Positions 44,936 to 54,644 of a stretch of DNA of 64,000 nt are shown in pieces. The notes below the pieces were generated by a model. The model ran no database searches. It saw only the letters and a list, made by a program, of their open reading frames with translations, and was not told the DNA's origin. Source of the DNA: RGIG3528 sp045616485 (GTDB lineage: Bacteria; Bacillota; Clostridia; Lachnospirales; Lachnospiraceae); NCBI GenBank assembly GCA_045616485.1, contig JAZLGU010000039.1, positions 1-64,000 on the forward strand, given 5' to 3'. The position numbers and the translations under genes are program-made. Each line of letters opens with the position of its first letter. Position 1 is the stretch's first letter.

Positions 44936-47800
44936 TTATTCGCTTATTGCAATATCCTTGTATTCATTTTTTGTAAAAATCACCGCAGCTCCGCCGGCTT
45001 TAATCAGATCCAGCTCCAGTGTGTCATTGGAAGTTACGGTCTTTTGAGAAATAATCAGCCTGTCACCTTTTTCAGAATCTGTATAAATGTAAGCAGTGTA
45101 GCTGCCCTCGCCCAGAAAATCCAGCTTTTGGGTAAGCTTTCCGGCCTCATTGGTCATGGTACCCAAAAACCACTCTTCCCCATTTCTTCTGGCAAATGTT
45201 GCATATTCTCCAGGCTGACCTGCCAGAAGACGTGACTCATCCCAGACCGTCGGCACATGATTTATAAAGGACAAGCCGTTGTACTTTTTATAGCCCGAAG
45301 CAGAATAAGCCAGATGCTGCAGTCCTGACTCATACACCACTGTCATAGCCAGTTCAAAAGCATTGCTGGCCTCACTTTTAGGAATGGCAATCGCTGTAGG
45401 AGTGTAATCCATGGAGCCACAGATATTTCTGGTAAAAGGATAAAGAAGACTGTTATAAATAGTAGGCAGGCTGCTCCACTTATGGTTTTCCTCGCCCTGT
45501 ACTGCCTCCATGGTAAGGATATTGGGGTAGGTCCTGTACTCTCCGCCGGGTCTTACGCAGCCATGATAAAGCACCATCAGATGATACTTGGCTGCCACTT
45601 CCGCCACCTGCTGCATAGTAAGCATCACATCACAGTCATCACTTTCAAAATAGTCTGTTTTAAGTCCTGCTACTCCTGCTGCAGACCAGGCAGAAAACAG
45701 TCTTTCCATGTCTTCCACGGTCTTTATGTCTCTATAGTTTACCCATACGAAAAGACCTACATTTTTCTTTTCTGCATAGGAGCATATCTCAGCCAGTCTG
45801 TGTTCAAAATTTCTCCAGTAGGCATCCATGCAGACATATTCCCAGCCCTGAGCTGAGGCAAAATCAATGTAGCTGGTATGGGTAGCATATCTTCCCTGAG
45901 AATTATCAGCAGACCACCAGCTCCAGGCCACCTTGCCGGGCTTTATCCAGCCGGTATCTGCAAAAAGCTCTTTGGAAGGCTCCGGATTCAGATTGGAAAT
46001 AATATCACTGGTAACAAAAGTATTCAGGTCATCTGATATAACCAGTACCCTCCAGGGTGTGTCAAATCCATTATTGGTAGAAACTGTCTGTATACTGATA
46101 TGTCCTGGCTGATCCAGCTCTCCTGTCGCTTCATGAGCAGGGTCTCTCTTAAGACCAAAGGTCCACTCCATTCCCAGATCACCACCCACAGTCTTTATAG
46201 CACTGGCACAGTACTGACCGTCATTGTTAAAAACCGCTGCCTCAGTCACCAGATAGTGATACTTTCCGTCTTCCACCAGAATAGGAGTAGATAAAGTAGC
46301 TGCCAATGACTTAAAAGAATGGGCAGACCTTTTAATGTATTCGCCCTCGTAGGTACCGTTAGAAGCAAAGGACCATGTGGTAATACCAGGTAAAAAACGA
46401 ATTTCTGACAGCTCATTTTTTACTACAACCTTTTCTCCATCAAGGTACTTAACATCCTCATATCTGTAAGCCACACCATCCTCATAAGCTCTGATGACCA
46501 GAGTAAAGCTGCCCTTTTCTCCCTTAATCCGGGCCTTTACTTCCATACAGTGATTTTCTGCCTGGGCAAAGCTGCCGGTAATGGTATCATAGACTTCATT
46601 TATTTCAGATGAGGAAACATCAAGAATCTCCAGGCCTTCTGAAAGCTCGCCTTCAGTAAAAACAAAGCCCAGGGCAGAATTTTCCACTACCACTTTATCG
46701 CCTGCAGTAACATTGTAATAAATAGCCTTTTTGTCATCCTGTAACAGGCTCACCTTAAGCTTTCCGGAAGGCTCTTCCACTTTCTGCACCTCAGTAAGCA
46801 GAATGCTGTCTTTGTACTTGGTAAGGTCTGCCACGTAATTACCGGTCATTTCATTATATTTAAGACTTTCCACGGAAAAATCCCATTTCAAGTCCGGCTG
46901 AGTCTCATTAAGCTCTGCTACAGTAAGTGCTCGTGAGAAAAAGCGAATATCCGTAACACTTCCCTTATAGTCTGTGCAATCCCCGTATACTGAATTACCA
47001 AAGCTTACATTCAGATACTGTTTCAGCAGATTTTCTCCGCCCTTATAGTCTCCGAAAAGATACTCCAGCGTGGAAGACACATTTCCTTCCTCTGTCAGCT
47101 CCTCGGTGTAAGTAAGCTCTTCGCCATTCACAAAGACTTTAAAGCCTGTTTTACCCACTGAAAAAACCACATCAGTCCATTCTTTAGCGCTAAAGCCCTT
47201 AGCAAGAGCCGTATATCTGGTCTTGTGTCTGCCGGGCTCTGCATAGGCAATATCATCGTTACTTCCGCCATTATTGTAGGTGGCAATGGGATTGTATACC
47301 CCATTTATGGTACGACCTCCTGCAAAAATCCTAACAGTGCCATCTGCGGCCAGACTAATCTCAGGGGCATCACGCCAGTACTGATCACCTACAGAATAGC
47401 CGCAGAGATTGGCCTGAAAAATTCTGGCATTAGGATTCACTCCCGAATCATTTTTCACCTTAAATGCTATGGTAAAGCCTTCATTTATATCTTTGAAAAG
47501 ATCAGAAGGCAGCTCCATATATCCGCCCTCGCCGTCAAAATGAACAATATTGGCTTCAATGGTCTCATCAGCTCTAAGCGTCAGATCCTTTTCCCAGAGT
47601 ACCAGCTTTTTCCCACTGTCTCCACTGCTTAAAACCGTAGTACCGCTATAGTCCTCCAGACTTTCAATCACTCCCCGTGTCCTATCAGGCTCCGGAGTAT
47701 CAGAGGGCTTTGTCTCTCCCTTTTTCCCGCATCCAATGCTACTGCATATTAGCCCCAGGCACAGCAGCAAAGATATACCTTTAAAAAATCCTCTCCTCAT
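44936..47800 (-). CDS. LamG-GH97 glycosidase lipoprotein
   Basis: A 954-residue lipoprotein; I chose MRRGFFKGIS because AAGGAG lies 7 bases upstream, and lipobox CSSIGC follows. Residues about 65-290 look LamG/concanavalin A-like (FDGEGGYMELP, FTIAFKV, WTDVVFSVGKTGFKVFVNG). A GH97 N-domain, catalytic barrel (KVAWSWWS, CMDAYWR, GLKTDYFESDD, LTMEAVQGEE) and C-domain follow. The Asp in KTDYF is where retaining GH97 alpha-galactosidases have their nucleophile, so a retaining enzyme is more likely than the inverting SusB type (inference). It acts outside the cell. Divergent AraC regulator upstream. Confidence 0.85.
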   Translation of the reverse strand: MRRGFFKGISLLLCLGLICSSIGCGKKGETKPSDTPEPDRTRGVIESLEDYSGTTVLSSGDSGKKLVLWEKDLTLRADETIEANIVHFDGEGGYMELPSDLFKDINEGFTIAFKVKNDSGVNPNARIFQANLCGYSVGDQYWRDAPEISLAADGTVRIFAGGRTINGVYNPIATYNNGGSNDDIAYAEPGRHKTRYTALAKGFSAKEWTDVVFSVGKTGFKVFVNGEELTYTEELTEEGNVSSTLEYLFGDYKGGENLLKQYLNVSFGNSVYGDCTDYKGSVTDIRFFSRALTVAELNETQPDLKWDFSVESLKYNEMTGNYVADLTKYKDSILLTEVQKVEEPSGKLKVSLLQDDKKAIYYNVTAGDKVVVENSALGFVFTEGELSEGLEILDVSSSEINEVYDTITGSFAQAENHCMEVKARIKGEKGSFTLVIRAYEDGVAYRYEDVKYLDGEKVVVKNELSEIRFLPGITTWSFASNGTYEGEYIKRSAHSFKSLAATLSTPILVEDGKYHYLVTEAAVFNNDGQYCASAIKTVGGDLGMEWTFGLKRDPAHEATGELDQPGHISIQTVSTNNGFDTPWRVLVISDDLNTFVTSDIISNLNPEPSKELFADTGWIKPGKVAWSWWSADNSQGRYATHTSYIDFASAQGWEYVCMDAYWRNFEHRLAEICSYAEKKNVGLFVWVNYRDIKTVEDMERLFSAWSAAGVAGLKTDYFESDDCDVMLTMQQVAEVAAKYHLMVLYHGCVRPGGEYRTYPNILTMEAVQGEENHKWSSLPTIYNSLLYPFTRNICGSMDYTPTAIAIPKSEASNAFELAMTVVYESGLQHLAYSASGYKKYNGLSFINHVPTVWDESRLLAGQPGEYATFARRNGEEWFLGTMTNEAGKLTQKLDFLGEGSYTAYIYTDSEKGDRLIISQKTVTSNDTLELDLIKAGGAAVIFTKNEYKDIAISE

Positions 47801-47836
47801 GTAAAGCTCCTTTTCTATATAATTACGATATTTTTT

Positions 47837-47857
47837 TGACAAAAATGAATTTTGTCA
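47837..47857. promoter_or_regulatory. Palindrome, putative operator of GH97 gene
   Basis: TGACAAAA (47837-47844) and TTTTGTCA (47850-47857) form perfect 8-bp arms around 5 nt. It lies directly downstream of the predicted GH97 start point, where a bound protein would repress. Confidence 0.45.
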
Positions 47858-47866
47858 TATAACAAC

Positions 47867-47895
47867 ATTATAAAGCGGATTCTACAGGTCTACAA
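47867..47895 (-). promoter_or_regulatory. Predicted promoter of GH97 gene
   Basis: On the minus strand: TTGTAG (47890-47895), 17 bp, TATAAT (47867-47872). Perfect -10, weak -35, as expected for a gene under AraC activation. Confidence 0.6.
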
Positions 47896-48021
47896 TATGA
47901 ACAATTTTCAATTATGATAATTTTTTGATGGCATTTTATTGATATTTATGATACAATATTTCACATAAAGCAGACCTGTTCTGCGAAAATACTATATCTC
48001 CGGAGGGCCTAGAAAAAGAAT

Positions 48022-48855
48022 ATGGACTATTTTTCCTATATGTGTAATTTCAATACAGAGCTCTCCAGTCCTCTCATACGGGTCTTCGCTCTGGGGACAG
48101 AATATCGTCAGGGGCCGGAGTACTTTTTCGACAATAATAACCGCATGGATAACGGCTACATGTTTCAGTACACTTTTTCAGGCAGCGGCATACTGGAAGC
48201 AGGCAGTAAAAAATACGTGGTGGATAAGGGAAAGGCTATGTTTTTAGCCCTGCCCAGCGATACCAGATACTATCACAATCCTGACTGCCATGAGCCCTGG
48301 TCCTTTGCCTTTATTCATTTTCAAAGTCTGGTGCTGGAGGAGTATTACCAGACTATTATTAAAAAAACTTCCCCTTTTATGACCTTAAAAGAGGATTCTG
48401 CTCCCATCCGCCTTCTTCTGGATATTATCAATCAGGTAAAGGCCGGATATATCAGCAGTTTTAATGTTATGAGTGCCCGCACCTTTGATTTTGTCACCTG
48501 TTTATATGATCATTTCATAAATAATCGGGACAACTACTCCCACCGTACCAAGGAAGTAATAAAAATAATAGACAAAAACTACGCCCGTCTGGAAAGTATA
48601 GAAGAAATCGCCCTGAGTCAGGGTGTATCCCCCAGTCACCTGAGCCGGGAATTTTCATCGGATACAGGTATCACCCCTGTGGCTTATCTTACCCAGGTGC
48701 GCATATCTCACGCCAGACAGCTTCTAAGAAGCAGTAATCTTTCCATAGGTGAGGTCGCCAGACAGTGCGGCTATGCCCAGAGCAACTATTTTTGCAAGGT
48801 TTTCCGGGAAAAGACCGGACAGACCCCATTAAACTATAGAAATTTACCGGATTAA
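48022..48855 (+). CDS. AraC-family transcriptional regulator
   Basis: A 277-residue protein. An N-terminal cupin sensor (about 15-110: QYTFSGSGILEAGSKKYVVDKGKAMFL) precedes the double helix-turn-helix (about 175-275), including SIEEIALSQGVSPSHLSREF and SIGEVARQCGYAQSNYFCKVF. It is divergent from the GH97 lipoprotein gene and probably regulates it in response to a sugar. It is followed after 12 bp by the YitT gene. Confidence 0.9.
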   Translation: MDYFSYMCNFNTELSSPLIRVFALGTEYRQGPEYFFDNNNRMDNGYMFQYTFSGSGILEAGSKKYVVDKGKAMFLALPSDTRYYHNPDCHEPWSFAFIHFQSLVLEEYYQTIIKKTSPFMTLKEDSAPIRLLLDIINQVKAGYISSFNVMSARTFDFVTCLYDHFINNRDNYSHRTKEVIKIIDKNYARLESIEEIALSQGVSPSHLSREFSSDTGITPVAYLTQVRISHARQLLRSSNLSIGEVARQCGYAQSNYFCKVFREKTGQTPLNYRNLPD

Positions 48856-48867
48856 CAGGAGGTGTTT

Positions 48868-49704
48868 ATGAATAAAAAGCTCAAAGAAATTCTTTCCTAT
48901 GTTTTCATTGTACTGGGTGGTAGTCTGGCCAGTTTTTCCGTAGCCTGTATCCTGCTGCCCAATGACGCCATCGATTATGGTACCGCCGGCATTGCCATTA
49001 TTATCAGCAAGCTTTCAGGGCTGAATCTGTCCCTTAGTGTTTTTCTGGTCTTCATTCCCTTCCTGCTGGCCGGTCGCTTCATACTGGGCCGCACCTTTAC
49101 CATAAAAGCAGCCTTGGGTTCCGTATTTTACATGGCCGGTCTTGAGGTATTTGAGCACATCAATTTTGTCATAAATACAGAGCACTTCCTGGCCGTTGCT
49201 TTCGGCGGTGCCATACTGGGAGCCGGCCTTTCACTGATCCTTAAAAACGGTGGCTGCATTGACGGCTCTGAGATACTGGCCAATATCATCCTTAAAAAAC
49301 TGTCTGACAAAACAGGCCGCAACTACAGCATGTCCTTTATTCTTATTGCATTTAACGCCTTTGTATATCTGACGGCTTTCTTTGTAATCGATAAAAATGC
49401 GGCTTTACTAAGCCTTCTGGTTTATGTAGTGGCCAATGCCATAACAGACCACTTTACGGAGCGTTTCGAAGCCATCAAGCAGGTTACGATTATCACGAAA
49501 AATCCCGATGCGCTGGTGGCCGCCATCAAGGAAGAGCTTAATAAAACCTGTACTCTTCTGGACAGCAGAGGCGCCATAGCCGGGAAAAACACCACTCTTA
49601 TCTGCTACGTCAACTATTTTGAGCTGTCAAAGCTAAGAGAAATCATCAGCAAAAACAAGGGCAGTTTCAGTACCGTATCCACGGTAGAAGAAATTCTAAG
49701 ATAA
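48868..49704 (+). CDS. YitT-family membrane protein (DUF161/DUF2179)
   Basis: A 278-residue protein with about five to six membrane helices (residues 1-190, including GTAGIAIIISKLSG and LKNGGCIDGSEILANI) and a soluble C-terminal DUF2179 domain (AIKQVTIITKNPDALVAAI, ending FSTVSTVEEIL). I chose the ATG at 48868 with AGGAGG upstream; a GTG two codons earlier is less likely. The function of the family is not established; a transport role is commonly supposed. Confidence 0.9.
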   Translation: MNKKLKEILSYVFIVLGGSLASFSVACILLPNDAIDYGTAGIAIIISKLSGLNLSLSVFLVFIPFLLAGRFILGRTFTIKAALGSVFYMAGLEVFEHINFVINTEHFLAVAFGGAILGAGLSLILKNGGCIDGSEILANIILKKLSDKTGRNYSMSFILIAFNAFVYLTAFFVIDKNAALLSLLVYVVANAITDHFTERFEAIKQVTIITKNPDALVAAIKEELNKTCTLLDSRGAIAGKNTTLICYVNYFELSKLREIISKNKGSFSTVSTVEEILR

Positions 49705-49728
49705 TTCATAAAATCACCATATTGTCCT

Positions 49729-49759
49729 GGGCGCTTCTTGCGGAGCGTCCATTTTTTTT
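49729..49759 (+). terminator. Rho-independent terminator after YitT gene
   Basis: GGGCGCT (49729-49735) pairs with AGCGTCC (49744-49750, one G-U), followed by eight T. Confidence 0.85.
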
Positions 49760-49768
49760 GGATTATTA

Positions 49769-49797
49769 TTGACAAGAGCTTTAAAAAATCGTAAAAT
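49769..49797 (+). promoter_or_regulatory. Promoter of the radical SAM repair operon
   Basis: TTGACA (49769-49774), 17 bp, TAAAAT (49792-49797), with AAAGGAG and the ATG at 49829 downstream. I saw no convincing LexA-type palindrome overlapping it. Confidence 0.8.
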
Positions 49798-49828
49798 GAT
49801 ACCAATAAATCTATGTAAAGGAGTGCTT

Positions 49829-51295
49829 ATGGAAACAGCCGTAATGTCATCCTCTGTCTCAGAGCAGACTATGTCCAAACTTAATATTCTTGCAGACGCA
49901 GCCAAGTATGACGTAGCCTGTACCTCCAGCGGTGTCGACCGTCCGGGTGAGAAGGGCATGCTGGGCAATTCCATGGCCTGCGGCATATGTCACAGTTTTT
50001 CTTCTGACGGCCGCTGCATTTCTTTACTTAAGATCCTTATGACCAATCACTGCGTATACGACTGCAAGTACTGCATCAATCGTTCATCCAATGATGTCCC
50101 CAGAGCCCAGTTTGAGCCTGATGAGCTTTGTCAGCTGGTGATGGAGTTTTATAAAAGAAATTATATTGAAGGCCTCTTCCTTAGCTCAGGAGTCATAAAG
50201 TCTCCCGCCTACACCATGGAGCTTATGTGTGATACTTTGCTGCTGCTTCGCACCAAGTACCGTTTCAACGGCTATATCCACGTAAAGACTATCCCCGGTG
50301 CCCCGGACGATCTTCTGGCAGTAGCCGGATACTTAGCCGACCGTATCAGTGTCAATCTGGAGCTTCCTACCGTAGAGTCTCTTAAAAAGCTGGCTCCCCA
50401 CAAGTCTTTCCAGACTATACTGAATCCCATGAGCAAGATTACCTCCACTATATCCGAGCATCGTCTTGCCATAGGGAAAGATGCCAAATTCGAGCGTTCT
50501 CATGGCAATGCTTATTTACCCAACAGTATCTTCAGGCCCAAGAGACTGGACGCTAAAAACGATATCAAGATGCTGCCTGCCTCTTCCCAGGGTCTGGTGC
50601 TCCCGGGTCGCGACGCTGTCCTGTCCAAAGCCGATCATCTCACCCGAGCCTTTGCTCCTGCAGGACAGAGCACCCAGATGATCGTTGGCGCCGGAGATGA
50701 GACTGACTACTCCCTTATCCACAGTACCCAGTATCTGTATTCCACCTACGACTTAAGAAGAGTATTCTTTTCAGCCTATATTCCCATTAATGACGATCAG
50801 GCCCTGCCTTCCCGGGATACACCTGTACCTCTGCTTAGAGAGCATCGTTTATATCAGGCAGATTTCCTTATGAGGCAGTATGGTTTTCAGGCCTCTGAGC
50901 TCCTGTCCAGAGAGCAGCCCAATTTCCGCCAGGAGATTGATCCTAAGTGTGACTGGGCACTACGCCATCTGGGCGATTTCCCGGTAGAAGTGGAGACAGC
51001 CTCTTACGATGTGCTTCTCAGGGTCCCCGGCATAGGTCCCAAGTCTGCTGAGCGTATAGTCCGTGCCCGTCGCTATGGTCATCTGGACTACAATGCTTTA
51101 AAGAAAATAGGTGTTGTCCTTAAAAGGGCCCACTATTTTATTACCTGTGGTGGCAGGATGATGTTCCATACTCCCATTGAAGAGAAATACATCTTCACCC
51201 AGCTCACCTCCGATGAGTACAAAGATAACTGGCAGATATCCCATTCCAATCAGCACTTTGAGCAGATGTCCATTTTTGATTTCATAGGTGCATGA
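49829..51295 (+). CDS. Radical SAM putative DNA modification/repair protein
   Basis: A 488-residue protein; the ATG at 49829 follows AAAGGAG. The cluster motif is Cys75-x3-Cys79-x2-Cys82 (CVYDCKYC). A helix-hairpin-helix (about 395-415, VPGIGPKSAERIV) suggests DNA contact, as in TIGR03916-type proteins annotated as putative DNA modification/repair enzymes linked to uracil-DNA-glycosylase-like partners. Its reaction is unknown. It is followed after 21 bp by the usual partner (TIGR03915/DUF4130) and then by a LexA-like repressor. Confidence 0.88.
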   Translation: METAVMSSSVSEQTMSKLNILADAAKYDVACTSSGVDRPGEKGMLGNSMACGICHSFSSDGRCISLLKILMTNHCVYDCKYCINRSSNDVPRAQFEPDELCQLVMEFYKRNYIEGLFLSSGVIKSPAYTMELMCDTLLLLRTKYRFNGYIHVKTIPGAPDDLLAVAGYLADRISVNLELPTVESLKKLAPHKSFQTILNPMSKITSTISEHRLAIGKDAKFERSHGNAYLPNSIFRPKRLDAKNDIKMLPASSQGLVLPGRDAVLSKADHLTRAFAPAGQSTQMIVGAGDETDYSLIHSTQYLYSTYDLRRVFFSAYIPINDDQALPSRDTPVPLLREHRLYQADFLMRQYGFQASELLSREQPNFRQEIDPKCDWALRHLGDFPVEVETASYDVLLRVPGIGPKSAERIVRARRYGHLDYNALKKIGVVLKRAHYFITCGGRMMFHTPIEEKYIFTQLTSDEYKDNWQISHSNQHFEQMSIFDFIGA

Positions 51296-51316
51296 TTTAT
51301 AACAGGAGCTTTAGTT

Positions 51317-52081
51317 TTGACCATTTTTACCTGTCATGACGATTTCGTCAGCATAATTACAGCCGTATATGATGCCTGGAGCAGCCGCCTGGGCCATTCC
51401 AATGTCCGTCTTTTGACTGAGCCCATACTTCAGACAGAGCTTTTCTGCGATTATATTCATGTAGAGCCCGACAAAGAAAAGTGCGACAGACTGATCACAG
51501 CTGTCCGCCAAAAGATCAGTACCACCGCCTATGTATGGCTTTATTACGCCATATGCTCCGATGATCCCGACAAAGCAGATCTTATTTACCGTTTTCTGGT
51601 CCACGGCTTTCATTTTGGCAGACAGATCACTGATATGCTGCAGGATCCCATAGTAGCCAGACTTATGGAGATCAGGCGCCGCGTTGGCAATGAAGCACAT
51701 TTATCCAGAGAGTTTCTCCGTTTCACCTCTATTGACGGCAGACTGTATGTGGCCCATTTTTCTCCTCATGCCGATGTGCTTATGTATGTAGCTGATCATT
51801 TTGCCGACCGCATGCCCTCTGAGTACTGGGTCATTATCGACGATACCCGGGGTGTGGCGGCAGTACACCCACTGGATCAGCCCTATTATCTTCGGGAGCT
51901 TACTGATGAAGAGATTATAAGATTCTCCCATACCGAGGAGTCCCGGGATTATTTCACCCATTTATGGAAGTCTTATTTTAACGCCATAGCCATTAAAGAA
52001 AGAGAAAACTATATCTGTCAGCGCACCCATTTTCCTCTCTGGATGAGGGGACACGCTACAGAATTTATGGATATACAGTAA
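51317..52081 (+). CDS. TIGR03915/DUF4130 putative DNA repair partner
   Basis: A 254-residue protein starting at a TTG (AGGAGC upstream). The family occurs almost always beside the radical SAM protein above, and the DUF4130 region (about 85-250) includes RRVGNEAHLSREFLRF, ADRMPSEYWVIIDDTRGVAAVH and FTHLWKSYFNAIAIKERENYICQRTHFP. The fold has been related to uracil-DNA glycosylases in some annotations; activity is not established. Located 16 bp before the repressor gene. Confidence 0.85.
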   Translation: MTIFTCHDDFVSIITAVYDAWSSRLGHSNVRLLTEPILQTELFCDYIHVEPDKEKCDRLITAVRQKISTTAYVWLYYAICSDDPDKADLIYRFLVHGFHFGRQITDMLQDPIVARLMEIRRRVGNEAHLSREFLRFTSIDGRLYVAHFSPHADVLMYVADHFADRMPSEYWVIIDDTRGVAAVHPLDQPYYLRELTDEEIIRFSHTEESRDYFTHLWKSYFNAIAIKERENYICQRTHFPLWMRGHATEFMDIQ

Positions 52082-52097
52082 AAGAAAGGATACTCAT

Positions 52098-52811
52098 ATG
52101 AATTCTATCGCCAATATTATTTCCACCCACAGAAAAGCCAACAAATGGACCCTTATGGAGCTTTGCGAAAAGCTTAACAACAAGGGCATTGATATTAAGC
52201 ACAAGGCTATTTCAGCCTGGGAAAGCGGTGTCTCCTATCCCCCTCTGCCTGCTTTTTTCACCCTATGTGAGATATTCGAGATCCAGGATATATACGAAGA
52301 GTTATGGGGCAGCAATCCTTTCAATCCCCTGTCTTTGCTAAATGACGAGGGTAAAAGCAAGGCCCTGGAATACATTGACCTCTTACTAAAAGACGATAAG
52401 TACAAAAAGGCCCTGTCTCAGCCATCTATCACGCCTATTCCTTCTCCCACAGGCGTCATCCCCCTTTACGATATGCCGGTATCTGCAGGATATGGTAATT
52501 TTTTGGAGGATTCAGCCTTCGAGGAAGTCCCACTAGACGATACCATTCCTCATGGTGCCAGCTTTGGTGTACGTATCTCAGGTGATAGTATGCTGCCTCA
52601 CTATCAGGACGGTCAGACTGTGTGGGTAAAGGCTCAGAGTACTTTGGAAAATGGTGAGATAGGCATTTTCCTCCTAAACGGCAATGCCTACTGTAAAAAA
52701 TTCCGCAATACCAATAAGGGCACTGCTCTTATTTCTCTCAATAAAAAATATGCTCCCATGTCAGTGACTGACCCTGAGAGCTTTAAAATTTTTGGCAAGG
52801 TGTTAAATTAG
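52098..52811 (+). CDS. LexA/CI-like repressor with S24 peptidase domain
   Basis: A 237-residue regulator. An N-terminal Cro/C1-type helix-turn-helix (about 5-60, WTLMELCEKLNNKGIDIKHK then AISAWESG) is followed by a linker and S24 self-cleavage domain. The cleavage site is probably Ala130-Gly131 in PVSAGYGN; the catalytic pair is Ser164 (SGDSMLPHY) and Lys200 (AYCKKF). Such proteins cut themselves when RecA filaments form. Being last in the operon with two DNA-repair-type genes suggests damage-inducible autoregulation (inference). The HTH is not LexA's winged helix, so it is not the global SOS LexA. Confidence 0.88.
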   Translation: MNSIANIISTHRKANKWTLMELCEKLNNKGIDIKHKAISAWESGVSYPPLPAFFTLCEIFEIQDIYEELWGSNPFNPLSLLNDEGKSKALEYIDLLLKDDKYKKALSQPSITPIPSPTGVIPLYDMPVSAGYGNFLEDSAFEEVPLDDTIPHGASFGVRISGDSMLPHYQDGQTVWVKAQSTLENGEIGIFLLNGNAYCKKFRNTNKGTALISLNKKYAPMSVTDPESFKIFGKVLN

Positions 52812-52830
52812 ATTTATCACATATTTAGTT

Positions 52831-52880
52831 TGTATATAATAAGAGCCTCGGCTTTTTGGCAGAGGCTCTTATTATATACA
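52831..52880. terminator. Long bidirectional terminator
   Basis: TGTATATAATAAGAGCCTC (52831-52849) and its exact complement (52862-52880) form a perfect 19-bp stem with a 12-nt loop between two convergent genes. Each side carries an AT-rich tail, so it can stop transcripts from both directions. Confidence 0.85.
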
Positions 52881-52883
52881 ATA

Positions 52884-54644
52884 TTATAGATTTTTAAATT
52901 TATTAACTTCTGCATCCAGCTCTTTGGAAATCTTTTCGTTGACAGCTACCTCTGCAGTAATAGCCTTGATGCTTCTGGCCAGCTCTACAGAGCTTTCAGC
53001 AGCACTGGCAACACCATCTGCACATTCATCAATGGCTGTATTTACAGAGCTCAAGCTGTCATCCATCTGTCCCATGGTAGTATTAATCTCGTTTGAAGCC
53101 TTTGAGAATACATCCAGGATATCCTTAATGGAGTTGGCATCATTTTTATAGGACTCAACGATATTTACGAAGGAGTCATAATCCTGCATAACATTTTCAT
53201 CGACAAAATGAAGAATGTCTTCTGCGTTTTTAGCCAGCTTTTCCACAGCAGTAATAACTGTAACGGAAATTGTCTGAATGTTGGCTGCTGTCTGTGCCGA
53301 GCTGTCAGCCAAGGATCTGATTTCATCAGCAACCACTGCAAATCCACGGCCTGCATCTCCTGCTCTTGCTGCCTCTATGGAAGCGTTAAGTGAAAGGAGG
53401 TTGGTCTGACTGGAGATGTCACGTATCTCACCGGTAAGCTCGTTAATCTTTTCTACAGAACGGCTTTCTTCCAGGGCTTCCAACAGATCTTTTCTAATAT
53501 GTGTAATCTTGTCGCTGGTTGCATTTTTACTGTTGATTGTGTCGTCATGCATCTTAGCAGCATTGGAGTTAATGCCTGTTACCAATCCAACACCATTTTC
53601 CACATTGGTATTCATTTCATTTACTGAAGAAAGAATCATGCTGGAAGATTCTGCAAGATTGGTAATAGTAGCTGATATTTCTTCAAGAGATGCTGCCAGC
53701 TCCTGCATTACTGAAGATACTGCGGTAGCATTCTGCTCAGAAGAACTAATATCGTCTGTAACAACTTCTACAGAGTGCTGCAGCTCCTGGGAATCATCTC
53801 TAAGAGATACCATTACCTGCTGCATACGTTCTATGAATTTATTAACACCATTAGCCAGCTGACCGATTTCATCATTATTCTTAACTGTAATACGCTCCGT
53901 AAGATCGCCCTGATCCTTTTCCAATTTGGATGTAATCGACTGAATCTTGTTTCCCGCCAGCTTAGCAGGCTTGATAATGTTCTTAATTACAAGGAAAATT
54001 GTAACTGCTACAATAACTACAACAAGTGCCAGCAAAAGCTGATTAAATGTATTGGTACCACTTACTTTAATTCCTGTTCTATTAAGCAGCTGATTGGTAG
54101 CTGCATTAAGAGCTGCTTCAAAGGGCTCTCTTGTGTCATTAGTTTTTGTTACCAGCCCATCCATCTGAATGCTTAATGGTATGAAGGTCTCCAGATCTGA
54201 CTGTTTCAGTGCGTCCTTCATTTTGTTAACATGAGCCGTAAACTCCGCCATAACAGGGCTCCATGCATCATAGTTCCCTGCCACATTTTTCTCCTTGATA
54301 AGAGAAACGGATTTTGTTTCCTCTACAAGTGCTGTAAGCTCATCCATACCGGCTACTATTTTTTTCTGACTATCATCAATCAGATCAGCGATAGCTTCAT
54401 TGGAAAGTGGAGTGGCCTGGCTCACAGCCATAAGGCTGTATACCTGCATATTGGTAAAATGGGTAGTCACTTCTTTTAGAGTTTCCTGAGCTTTTACCAT
54501 CGACTTGGCTTCATTACTATATGAACGTAGTTCGCCCAGTGCAGCGATGTTGGATATTATAGTCAGGACAAAGAGGACACCAAGGACACCTAAAGCAATG
54601 TAAATTTGTGACCCTATACTGGATTTTTTTGCTTTTTTCTTCAT
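52884..54644 (-). CDS. Methyl-accepting chemotaxis protein
   Basis: A 586-residue chemoreceptor; the ATG at 54644 has GGAGG upstream. A short cytoplasmic start leads to TM1 (about 14-35). The outer helical ligand domain (36-200, 4HB-like) and TM2 (about 204-226) follow, then HAMP and the signalling domain with SSQTNLLSLNASIEAARAGDAGRGFAVVADEIR. It signals to CheA/CheW; no other chemotaxis or flagellar gene lies in the window. Ligand unknown. Confidence 0.93.
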   Translation of the reverse strand: MKKKAKKSSIGSQIYIALGVLGVLFVLTIISNIAALGELRSYSNEAKSMVKAQETLKEVTTHFTNMQVYSLMAVSQATPLSNEAIADLIDDSQKKIVAGMDELTALVEETKSVSLIKEKNVAGNYDAWSPVMAEFTAHVNKMKDALKQSDLETFIPLSIQMDGLVTKTNDTREPFEAALNAATNQLLNRTGIKVSGTNTFNQLLLALVVVIVAVTIFLVIKNIIKPAKLAGNKIQSITSKLEKDQGDLTERITVKNNDEIGQLANGVNKFIERMQQVMVSLRDDSQELQHSVEVVTDDISSSEQNATAVSSVMQELAASLEEISATITNLAESSSMILSSVNEMNTNVENGVGLVTGINSNAAKMHDDTINSKNATSDKITHIRKDLLEALEESRSVEKINELTGEIRDISSQTNLLSLNASIEAARAGDAGRGFAVVADEIRSLADSSAQTAANIQTISVTVITAVEKLAKNAEDILHFVDENVMQDYDSFVNIVESYKNDANSIKDILDVFSKASNEINTTMGQMDDSLSSVNTAIDECADGVASAAESSVELARSIKAITAEVAVNEKISKELDAEVNKFKNL

